DNA of 58,345 nt, taken from assembly GCA_017482685.1 (NCBI GenBank), contig JAFUMP010000002.1:1-58345 (forward strand), in the 5' to 3' direction. The DNA comes from a bacterium (GTDB lineage Bacteria; Cyanobacteriota; Vampirovibrionia; Gastranaerophilales; Gastranaerophilaceae). How positions within the stretch are numbered: the stretch's first letter is position 1; each line of letters starts with the position of its first letter. Positions 17,104 through 23,593 of the stretch are shown one piece after another. The notes under the pieces are model-generated. The model was not told the DNA's origin, ran no database searches, and was given only the letters and a program-made list of their open reading frames with translations. The translations under genes and the position numbers were made by a program.

Positions 17104-18225
17104 ATGAAAAACATTATCTTTATCTTTGGAACACGTCCAGAAATTATCAAACTTGCTCCTGTAATCTTAGAGCTTCGCAAGTATCCTCAAGATTATAATG
17201 TTATTATCTGCAATACAGAGCAACAAAAAGAGCTTTCTAATCAAACTCTTGCATACTTTGGACTAAAAGCTGATATTAATCTTGATTGCATGAGAGATAA
17301 TCAATCTTTAAGTTCTGTACAAGCAAGAATTTTAACCTCTTTAGACAAAGTTTTTCAAGAAAATGAAATTGATGCAACAATCGTACAAGGTGATACGATG
17401 ACAGTGCTTTGTGGTGCATTAACGAGTTTTTATCATAAAAAACCGGTGTTTCACGTAGAAGCTGGACTTCGTTCGTATGATATTTATGAACCGTTTCCTG
17501 AAGAAGTTATGCGACAAATGACTTCAAGAGTTGCTGATTTACATTTCGCACCAACTGACGTAAACAAGCTTGCTCTTATGAAAGAAGGAATTTCTTTAGA
17601 TAAAATATTTGTTGTTGGAAATACCGTTATTGATGCTTTATTTTGCTTGTCAAAAGATGTTGTCGAAGATTCAAAAAATTTCTTTAAGACTCAAAATATC
17701 CCTATTGACGATAAATTGGTTTTAATTACTGCTCATAGAAGAGAAAACCATGGAGAACGGATTGATAGAATTATTGATGCAATTTTATATTTAGCTGAAA
17801 AATATGAAGATCATACTTTTGTAATTCCTGTTCATCCAAACCCAAATGTATATAACAAAATACATGAACGTCTAGGAAATTTAAAAAATATTTACTTATT
17901 AAAACCTTTAGACTATCCTTACTTAGTTTATTTAATGAAAAATGCAAAACTTATTCTTACTGACTCAGGTGGGATTCAAGAAGAAGCTCCAACTTTTGCT
18001 TGTCCAACTTTAGTTATGAGATACGAAACTGAGCGCAAAGAAGGTATCGAAGCTGGGGTTTCGATGCTTGTTGGCGCAGATTATGAAAAAATAATTAGTG
18101 AAAGCGAAAAAATCCTTGCTTCATCTAAAGGTACAACACGTTTAAAGGCACAAAACCCTTACGGTAATGGTACAGCTTCTGTGGAAATAGAAAAAATTAT
18201 TAGAGAGTTTTTTAATTTCACTTAA
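17104..18225 (+). CDS. wecB: UDP-N-acetylglucosamine 2-epimerase (non-hydrolysing)
   Basis: This 373 aa enzyme interconverts UDP-GlcNAc and UDP-ManNAc for surface polysaccharide synthesis. It has FGTRPEIIKLAPVI at the N-terminus, VQGDTMTV, HVEAGLRS, the PFPEEVMRQMT segment, TAHRRENHG, the HPNPNV segment and DSGGIQEEAP, all family signatures. Length is typical. The ATG lies directly after the -10 box. It overlaps the convergent small gene at 18222 by 4 nt. No other glycan genes are adjacent. Confidence 0.95.
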   Translation: MKNIIFIFGTRPEIIKLAPVILELRKYPQDYNVIICNTEQQKELSNQTLAYFGLKADINLDCMRDNQSLSSVQARILTSLDKVFQENEIDATIVQGDTMTVLCGALTSFYHKKPVFHVEAGLRSYDIYEPFPEEVMRQMTSRVADLHFAPTDVNKLALMKEGISLDKIFVVGNTVIDALFCLSKDVVEDSKNFFKTQNIPIDDKLVLITAHRRENHGERIDRIIDAILYLAEKYEDHTFVIPVHPNPNVYNKIHERLGNLKNIYLLKPLDYPYLVYLMKNAKLILTDSGGIQEEAPTFACPTLVMRYETERKEGIEAGVSMLVGADYEKIISESEKILASSKGTTRLKAQNPYGNGTASVEIEKIIREFFNFT

Positions 18226-18401
18226 GACAAACTATTATCTTTAATAAAATTAAAGAGGTTATCTTGAGATTGTTTAATTTTTAACTCAAAACGATGATGT
18301 CTTAATTGGTTCGGTTTTGACAAAAAGCTTTTTAAGCTTTTATGTCTAAGAGGTATAGTATTAAATTTTTGAGACGACAAAATTTGATTATTACTAATCA
18401 T
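18222..18401 (-). CDS. small hypothetical protein (59 aa)
   Basis: The minus-strand ORF starts at ATG 18401, 6 nt after AAAGGA, and stops at TAA 18222-18224. The product is basic and polar (MISNNQILSSQKFNTIPLRH...), with no membrane helix or known motif. The clean ribosome binding site and the TACAAT box upstream support it being expressed. Function unknown. Confidence 0.5.
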   Translation of the reverse strand: MISNNQILSSQKFNTIPLRHKSLKSFLSKPNQLRHHRFELKIKQSQDNLFNFIKDNSLS

Positions 18402-18530
18402 ACAAATCCTTTCGGGCTGTGTATTTAACTTCTCCTCCTTTGGGGTGGGTTTATTATTGTATCAAAAAACAGATAAAAAAAATACCCCTATTGGTGGATG
18501 AATATTATAATTTATATTGCGTAAAAAAAA

Positions 18531-18546
18531 GCCCTCAAAAGAGGGC
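18531..18546 (-). terminator. minus-strand terminator without an evident gene
   Basis: GCCCTC AAAA GAGGGC followed on the minus strand by TTTTTTTT. No minus-strand CDS of useful size lies between here and the tRNA at 18775, so it may end an unannotated small RNA or be a relic. Confidence 0.7.
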
Positions 18547-18702
18547 TTGGAATTAAGAATAGCTGGAAGTATGAAAAAGATTTAATGATTATATTTAACC
18601 GAAAGCAAAGAATTTTAACCATTAGATAATTTGGTAATATTAAAATAACAACTGTGGGATAATTATTTAAACAGTTGATTAATATTTTTTAAAACTAAGG
18701 TA

Positions 18703-18731
18703 TTGCAATTTTTTTTTCAGCATATTATATT
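18703..18731 (+). promoter_or_regulatory. tRNA-Asp promoter
   Basis: TTGCAA (18703-18708), a 17-bp spacer, then TATATT (18726-18731). It lies 43 nt upstream of the mature tRNA 5' end. Confidence 0.65.
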
Positions 18732-18774
18732 AAGAAGGTAGCCGAAAACTTGGTTATATTTGAAAGTTAAATAT

Positions 18775-18851
18775 GGGAGCGTAGCTCAGTTGGTTAGAGC
18801 GCATGCCTGTCACGCATGAGGTCGCGAGTTCGAGCCTCGTCGTTCCCGCCA
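18775..18851 (+). tRNA. tRNA-Asp (GTC)
   Basis: A full 77-nt cloverleaf. The acceptor stem GGGAGCG pairs with CGTTCCC (one G-T). The D arm is GCTC/GAGC. The anticodon stem CATGC/GCATG has loop CTGTCAC, so the anticodon is GTC. The T arm has TTCGAGC, followed by discriminator G and encoded CCA. Its last 21 nt plus one more base are repeated exactly at 46456-46477, marking it as the integration site of a genomic island. Confidence 0.97.
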
Positions 18852-18852
18852 T
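18831..18852 (+). repeat. attachment-site repeat, left (within tRNA-Asp)
   Basis: 22 bp covering the tRNA T loop and stem, acceptor 3' strand, CCA and one further T. It is identical to 46456-46477. Flanking bases differ on both sides, so the repeat unit is exactly this length. Confidence 0.85.
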
Positions 18853-18863
18853 ATTTAAAATTA

Positions 18864-18883
18864 GCACCTTCGGGTGCTTTTTT
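18864..18883 (+). terminator. terminator downstream of tRNA-Asp (island-borne)
   Basis: GCACC TTCG GGTGC followed by TTTTTT. It lies after the attachment repeat, so it would have been brought by the island to end tRNA transcription. Confidence 0.85.
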
Positions 18884-18950
18884 AGTGCTTGTAGCAAGGG
18901 TTCCAGCGAGTTCGATAGTTGAATTTTGATGTTCATTCGCTTGAGATAAT

Positions 18951-18973
18951 TATAGGGAAACAGGGCATTTGAT
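18951..18973 (+). repeat. direct repeat 1 near island left end
   Basis: A 23-bp sequence starting TATAGGGAAACAGG and ending CATTTGAT. It recurs 95 bp downstream at 19046-19068 with one mismatch. It could be a transposase-binding site at the end of the Mu-like module. Confidence 0.6.
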
Positions 18974-19045
18974 TATATATTGTCTATGTATTTTATTGTC
19001 CGTTTTGGTTTGTACGGATAGTGTGAAAATTTTGGGCAAAGCTAG

Positions 19046-19068
19046 TATAGGGAAACAGGACATTTGAT
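19046..19068 (+). repeat. direct repeat 2 near island left end
   Basis: The second copy of the 23-bp direct repeat (22 of 23 identical to 18951-18973). No third copy was noticed on the far side of the transposition genes. Confidence 0.6.
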
Positions 19069-19096
19069 ATAAGGGATTTTAATAAAAAGATAGACA

Positions 19097-19120
19097 AACA
19101 GGCAATTACAGCCTGTTTTT
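19097..19120 (+). terminator. terminator-like hairpin
   Basis: AACAGGC (19097-19103) pairs with GCCTGTT (19111-19117), followed by further T residues. No plus-strand CDS precedes it within the island, so it may insulate the transposase module from upstream transcription. Confidence 0.55.
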
Positions 19121-19146
19121 TAGTGTAGAGATTTGCGTCCGAATTC

Positions 19147-19270
19147 TTGCACATTTGTCCCTTTTCTTGCACAAAATTGCACTAAAAACCGTCACCCTGA
19201 ACTTGATTCAGGGTCTATCAAGCACAGTTACTAAACTTCCCCCAGTGCAAAAAAATGCAACTTTGTGCAA
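19147..19270. repeat. array of TTGCAC / GTGCAA motifs before the transposase
   Basis: TTGCAC occurs at 19147, 19167 and 19177. The reverse motif GTGCAA (or ATGCAA) occurs at 19245, 19255 and 19265. Spacings are 10 or 20 bp. The two sets point toward each other across the hairpin at 19194. This looks like a set of binding sites for a protein, possibly the adjacent transposase. Confidence 0.5.
19194..19214. repeat. palindromic ACCCTGAA/TTCAGGGT element
   Basis: An 8-bp perfect inverted repeat ACCCTGAA-N5-TTCAGGGT. Sequences of this style are widespread interspersed palindromes in bacteria. Here it sits between the two halves of the TTGCAC/GTGCAA array. Confidence 0.6.
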
Positions 19271-19381
19271 TTTTATTTTCTCTCACAAACTGATATGTGT
19301 CGAATTATCTCTGAGACTGCGATACAGGACTTGACTTTCTTTGAGACAAGAGTGATGAATGTGTCAGTAAGGATTTTTAAT

Positions 19382-21094
19382 ATGACTGAAACACTTGATA
19401 CAATCAAATTCACACCGGAAAAGTCAAAGCAAATTGCACTAGCGAGACTTGATTTAATCCACAAATGGCTTGAATTTAGGCGAAAAGCAAACAACAAACT
19501 CCAAGCTGATTATGATTTTGTGAATTTGCACAACACATCAAACTCCCACCTATTCCAAATCATAGGCAAAATTTCTCGTGGCTCATTGCACAGATGGCAC
19601 GCCATGCTTGGTGGAACTGACGATTATCAAAAGCTCCTTCCCCAATACAAATACGCTAGCATCAACGACTATCGTACTTGCCTTACAGACGAAGAAATCA
19701 AAATATTTATGGGCTTGCTTTTGCACCCAAACCGAATTTCTATCGGCAAAGCAACGGCGCTTACAAAATACAAACTGCGTGAGCAAGGGCAAAATTTTAT
19801 CCCTGCAGATATCACGTTTCGCCGTTACGCAATGTGGTTTAAGAACAATAATTACGACAAATGGGTACTTGCTCGAGATGGAGAAAAAGCCTTGTCGGAC
19901 AAAGTCGAGCCGTACGTAAAACGTGATGCAAGCTTGCTTGATGTTGGCGATATTTTGGTCGCAGACGGACATAAATTAGCGTTTCAGGTGATAAATCCAT
20001 TTACAGGCAAGCCAAGTAGGGCAACGCTTGTAGGGTTCTTGGACTGGAAATCGACAGCACTTGTCGGCTACGAAATTATGCTTGAAGAAAATGTTCAATG
20101 CATCGCATCGGCTCTCAGGAACGCAATTATAAACCTTGATATGATTCCAAAAATCGTCTATCAGGACAACGGCAGAGCTTTCAGAGCCAAATATTTTACA
20201 GACGACAAAGGCTTCGGCGAATTAGGGTTTTATGGTCTATATGCAAAACTAGGTATTGAAACTGTTTTTGCTAAACCCTACAACGCCAGAGCAAAAGTGA
20301 TTGAACGATTTTTCAAAGAGTTTCAAGAAGGCTTTGAAAAACTCTTGCCAAGCTATGTCGGCTCATCAATTGACAACAAGCCTGCATATCTTTTAAGGAA
20401 CGAAAAGTTGCACAAGAATTGGCACTCCGATTATGTTCCGACAATTGACGAGGCGATAAAAATGATTGATATGTGGCTGAATTTCAAAAACTCTCAGCCC
20501 TGCACAAACGCACCAAATTTGACAGTTGCAGAGGTTTTAGAGGCTCGAAAAAGGCAAAATATCGACACAAATCAGCTTGATGATTTGATGCTTGCAACAG
20601 AGGTCAAAACCATTCAGCGAAACGGCATTCGCTTTTTGAACTGCGATTATTTTGATGAGCGACTTTATGGGTTCAAAAGCAAAGTGCTTATAAAATACAA
20701 CCTTTTTGACCTGACGCATATCAAGGTCTACACCCTAAAAGGCGAGTTTTTATGCACGGCAGAACGTGTAACCGAAACGCATCCGATGGCAAAAATTTTA
20801 GGAACTGTCGAAGATATGGAAGATTTTAAGCAAAAAATTCAAAAACAAAAACGACTAAAAAGAAAGACGATAAATAGCCTCAAAGCCTATTTACCACAAG
20901 AAGAAATCAAGTTAATCGAGTATAAAATTGAACAGCCAGTCATTCAAACCGAGTTCAAAGAGCGTTCAAATATCGTTCAAGGAATGTTCAAAAACAATGC
21001 AGAAAAATACGAATACCTAATCAAACACAACCCTGACGATGCTTGGATTACAGAATTTAAAAATACAAAGGAGTATAAATTACTTTATGATTAA
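19382..21094 (+). CDS. Mu-type DDE transposase
   Basis: This MuA-like transposase of about 570 aa catalyses DNA strand transfer. An RNase H-fold catalytic core is visible. Counting from an upstream GTG at 19265, the acidic residues are D234 (LVADGH), D301 (VYQDNG) and E347 (KVIERFF), in DDE order with normal spacing. A basic C-terminal tail is typical for contact with the ATPase partner. ATG 19382 is preferred because AAGGA lies 8 nt upstream. The GTG at 19265 lies inside the motif array and has no ribosome binding site. Base composition is visibly less AT-rich than the adjoining Hachiman genes, which is a sign of separate origin. Confidence 0.88.
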   Translation: MTETLDTIKFTPEKSKQIALARLDLIHKWLEFRRKANNKLQADYDFVNLHNTSNSHLFQIIGKISRGSLHRWHAMLGGTDDYQKLLPQYKYASINDYRTCLTDEEIKIFMGLLLHPNRISIGKATALTKYKLREQGQNFIPADITFRRYAMWFKNNNYDKWVLARDGEKALSDKVEPYVKRDASLLDVGDILVADGHKLAFQVINPFTGKPSRATLVGFLDWKSTALVGYEIMLEENVQCIASALRNAIINLDMIPKIVYQDNGRAFRAKYFTDDKGFGELGFYGLYAKLGIETVFAKPYNARAKVIERFFKEFQEGFEKLLPSYVGSSIDNKPAYLLRNEKLHKNWHSDYVPTIDEAIKMIDMWLNFKNSQPCTNAPNLTVAEVLEARKRQNIDTNQLDDLMLATEVKTIQRNGIRFLNCDYFDERLYGFKSKVLIKYNLFDLTHIKVYTLKGEFLCTAERVTETHPMAKILGTVEDMEDFKQKIQKQKRLKRKTINSLKAYLPQEEIKLIEYKIEQPVIQTEFKERSNIVQGMFKNNAEKYEYLIKHNPDDAWITEFKNTKEYKLLYD

Positions 21095-21767
21095 GACTTT
21101 TGTTAAAACGCAGAATGTGCGAAATTTTATCGGACTTATTGAAAATTTGCAAAACAAACCGAAAAACATTCCCAAAATGGCGCTAGTTTATGGCGAACCT
21201 GGGCTCGGCAAATCGCAAACGGCACTTTGGCTTGCTTGCAAATATGACGCAATTTATTTAAGGGCTGCGAATTTGATGTCCGTCCGTTGGCTTTTAGAGG
21301 ATTTGGTCAAAGAAATGGACGAAATTCCAAGCTACTTGAGCTCAAATAATTTTAATATCATTGTTAAAAAGCTCAAAGCCAAGCCACAGTTGATTATTAT
21401 TGACGAAATCGACTACTTGATGAACGATTTTAAGACGATTGAAACGCTTAGGGATATTCACGACAAAACAGAATGCCCGATTGTGTTTGTGGGGATGAGT
21501 TTGGTGCATAAAAAGCTTGAACGCTACAAACATTTATATGATAGGTTTTCTGAAATTGTGAAGTTTGAAACCTTTGGGGTGGCTGATTTAAAGCAGATTT
21601 TCGATAGCCTTTCAGAAATCCCATTTACAACCGAAAGCATTGAATACATTCACCCAAAATACAATCGCTTTAGACAAATTGTTCAGCTTATTAACCAACT
21701 TGAAACTTATGCAAAAGACAACGGCATAACCGAATATACGCTAGAAACGATTAGAGGTTTATTATGA
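21087..21767 (+). CDS. AAA+ ATPase, MuB/TniB/IstB-like transposition partner
   Basis: This 226 aa protein has Walker A GEPGLGKS (residues 36-43) and Walker B LIIIDEIDYL, then a sensor-like CPIVFVGMS. It is the size and type of MuB-family target-selection ATPases that activate a DDE transposase. ATG 21087 overlaps the transposase stop by 8 nt. AAGGAG is 13 nt upstream, a long spacing that fits coupled translation. TniQ or Cas genes are absent, so this is not a CRISPR-associated transposon. Confidence 0.82.
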   Translation: MIKTFVKTQNVRNFIGLIENLQNKPKNIPKMALVYGEPGLGKSQTALWLACKYDAIYLRAANLMSVRWLLEDLVKEMDEIPSYLSSNNFNIIVKKLKAKPQLIIIDEIDYLMNDFKTIETLRDIHDKTECPIVFVGMSLVHKKLERYKHLYDRFSEIVKFETFGVADLKQIFDSLSEIPFTTESIEYIHPKYNRFRQIVQLINQLETYAKDNGITEYTLETIRGLL

Positions 21768-22318
21768 ACATAGAAAAATTAGCGAAACGATTGCGGGAAT
21801 TTACACTCGACGAAATCGAAATGATAGCCGAAACCGACGTTGAAACGGAGCTTGAACAGCTTTTGAACAAGGGTAAAATAGCATTTGAACAAGGCCGCTA
21901 CAAATACGTTGAAAAAGTAGAAACAATCGACTATGCGATATTTTCAGCCGAGGCTTTGAACGACGCGCCCTTGAATTTTGAAACAGCCGTCAAATTCTTT
22001 TTAGAAAAATATGCCAAAACTGCTTGCACTAAAAGAACTTACGAGACTTATGAATCGATTTTTAGAATAAATATTCTTCCGTTTTTTAGAGGCAAAATAG
22101 TTCAAGAAATTACAATGGACGACATTAAAGCCTTTTATGCAAGTTGCAAAACGAGGAATTTGGGACATCGACGGCTGAAAAATACTTTGACACAGCTCAA
22201 CCAACTTTTGAAATATTGTAAGTCGCAAGGCTTGGTCTCAAAATGCTGTAGTTTTCAGGTTAAGAGGCTTAATGTGAAAAATGAATTTAGTATGAATAGA
22301 ATAATTTTTGAGGATTAA
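21764..22318 (+). CDS. recombinase-like core-binding domain protein without catalytic domain
   Basis: This 184 aa protein overlaps the ATPase stop in an ATGA. Residues about 70-165 resemble the SAM-like N-terminal (core-binding) domain of tyrosine recombinases (FLEKYAKTACTKRTYETYESIFRINILPFF, ITMDDIKAFYASC, LNQLLKYCKSQGLV). The R-HxxR-Y catalytic half is missing: the protein stops just where it would begin. The N-terminal 60 residues are acidic and helical. It may be a DNA-binding accessory of the transposition complex, or a truncated integrase. Confidence 0.65.
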   Translation: MNIEKLAKRLREFTLDEIEMIAETDVETELEQLLNKGKIAFEQGRYKYVEKVETIDYAIFSAEALNDAPLNFETAVKFFLEKYAKTACTKRTYETYESIFRINILPFFRGKIVQEITMDDIKAFYASCKTRNLGHRRLKNTLTQLNQLLKYCKSQGLVSKCCSFQVKRLNVKNEFSMNRIIFED

Positions 22319-22319
22319 A

Positions 22320-22727
22320 ATGAGTAAAATGAAATATTATAAACAAGCTGAAGCGCTGTTTTTGCAAGACAATTTGTCAGTAGATGAAATTTGTAAAAAC
22401 TTAAACGTTTCTCGCCGTACACTTTTTTATTGGAGAGAAAAGTACGAGTGGGATAAGAAAAAAGCTGCGAAGTTTGCGAAAAAAGAGGCTTTTTCAAAAG
22501 AGCTGCAAGGGTTTGTGGAAAAACTGATGGCAAAAATCACAACAGATATGCAAAACAAAAAGCCTGTGAATCAATCAGAGTTTTATACCCTGACAAACTT
22601 GCTAAAATACTTGCCAGACTTGGTAAAATTGGAACTCAAAGAACAAACCCAAAACACAAAACCCACCGGCCAACTCTCTGAGGATTTCATCAAACAAATA
22701 GAAAAAGAGTTCTTTGGGATGGAATAA
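22320..22727 (+). CDS. HTH protein, DUF1804/Mu-gp27-like or terminase-small-subunit-like
   Basis: This 135 aa protein begins with a clear helix-turn-helix (QAEALFLQDNLSVDEICKNL, then NVSRRTLFYWREKYEW). It continues with a helical region and a C-terminal SEDFIKQIEKEFFG. The layout matches Mu-like phage DUF1804 proteins that recognise DNA. GAGGA precedes ATG 22320, which follows the upstream stop by 1 nt. It closes the four-gene module, after which the sequence becomes much more AT-rich. Confidence 0.65.
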   Translation: MSKMKYYKQAEALFLQDNLSVDEICKNLNVSRRTLFYWREKYEWDKKKAAKFAKKEAFSKELQGFVEKLMAKITTDMQNKKPVNQSEFYTLTNLLKYLPDLVKLELKEQTQNTKPTGQLSEDFIKQIEKEFFGME

Positions 22728-22791
22728 AATTGATTATTAATTATTAATTATTAATCTTTTTTATGATATTTTATGAACAAGGGGGAATAAA

Positions 22792-23592
22792 ATGCCATCA
22801 ACAGCTTTTGTTCATAATGAGTACATAGATGATTCAAATCATTTAGCAATCTACGTTATCGATTTAAAAGAAATAAACGCAGATTTAAAAAACACCATAG
22901 ATTCTCATATATTACGGGTTTGCGAGGGACGAAATCCTTATGGTACAACAATTAGTGAAGCAAAGTCAAAAATAAAAAGTTTTTTAGAAAACAAATTGGA
23001 TGATAACCCACAACCCGAAACTTTAAATAAGACATATATGGGAGCAGTTGCTGAATTTTTTGTCCATATATTTTTAAATCACTTAGGATTTGAACAAGAA
23101 TGTACTTTTAAAAATTTGGAAGAACGTTCTATAAAAAAGGGGTTTGATGGTTATTATTCAGATGATAATAAAACATGGATAATGGAAAGTAAGTCTGGCT
23201 TATCAACAAGTACGGATATCAGCCATGAAAGCAAATTAGCAGAAGCATATCGTCAATTAAATCATAAAATTACAACATGCAATAGTGAGGATAATAATCC
23301 TTGGGAAAATGCTTTTCATCATGCTAAAGTTGTTGATTCAAAAGAAAGCATATTAAAACAATTAAAAGAATTATCTAATAAATTTGTATCTCGAAAAATT
23401 AATAATAACATTGAAGATTTTAACCTTATACCTTGTTCTACAATTTTTTATTTTGAGAATTGGGAAGATGAAAGAGAACATATTATTATGAAAGCAAAAA
23501 ATTTCGCAACAACGAAATTGTATTCAAATATGATAATTATATGTTTGAATAAAAAATGTATGAATTTACTTCTTGATTATCTAGAGGGATAA
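22792..23592 (+). CDS. hamA: HamA-like nuclease effector of a Hachiman-type system (DUF1837)
   Basis: This 266 aa protein contains a PD-(D/E)xK-type pattern: GAVAEFF (Glu88), KKGFDGYY (Asp119) and MESKSG (Glu132, Lys134), the layout of the DUF1837 HamA nuclease. AAGGGGG precedes the ATG. The next gene begins 1 nt after its stop and encodes the helicase partner. In known Hachiman systems the HamAB complex senses DNA and HamA degrades it, killing or protecting phage-infected cells. Assignment rests on motif layout and gene pairing, without a profile search. Confidence 0.8.
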   Translation: MPSTAFVHNEYIDDSNHLAIYVIDLKEINADLKNTIDSHILRVCEGRNPYGTTISEAKSKIKSFLENKLDDNPQPETLNKTYMGAVAEFFVHIFLNHLGFEQECTFKNLEERSIKKGFDGYYSDDNKTWIMESKSGLSTSTDISHESKLAEAYRQLNHKITTCNSEDNNPWENAFHHAKVVDSKESILKQLKELSNKFVSRKINNNIEDFNLIPCSTIFYFENWEDEREHIIMKAKNFATTKLYSNMIIICLNKKCMNLLLDYLEG

Positions 23593-23593
23593 A

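Noticed and set aside
18754-18936. Minus-strand 60 aa ORF ending in a typical GTTRLELATSCVTGMRSNQ-like peptide
   Set aside because: It is the antisense of tRNA-Asp and its flank, a well-known false ORF, with no ribosome binding site.
19583-19972. 129 aa minus-strand ORF inside the transposase
   Set aside because: A shadow of the DDE transposase frame; no ribosome binding site and cysteine-rich noise.
19382-22727. CRISPR-associated or Tn7-like transposon
   Set aside because: No TniQ, Cas12k or Cascade gene is present; the transposase and ATPase are better described as Mu-like.
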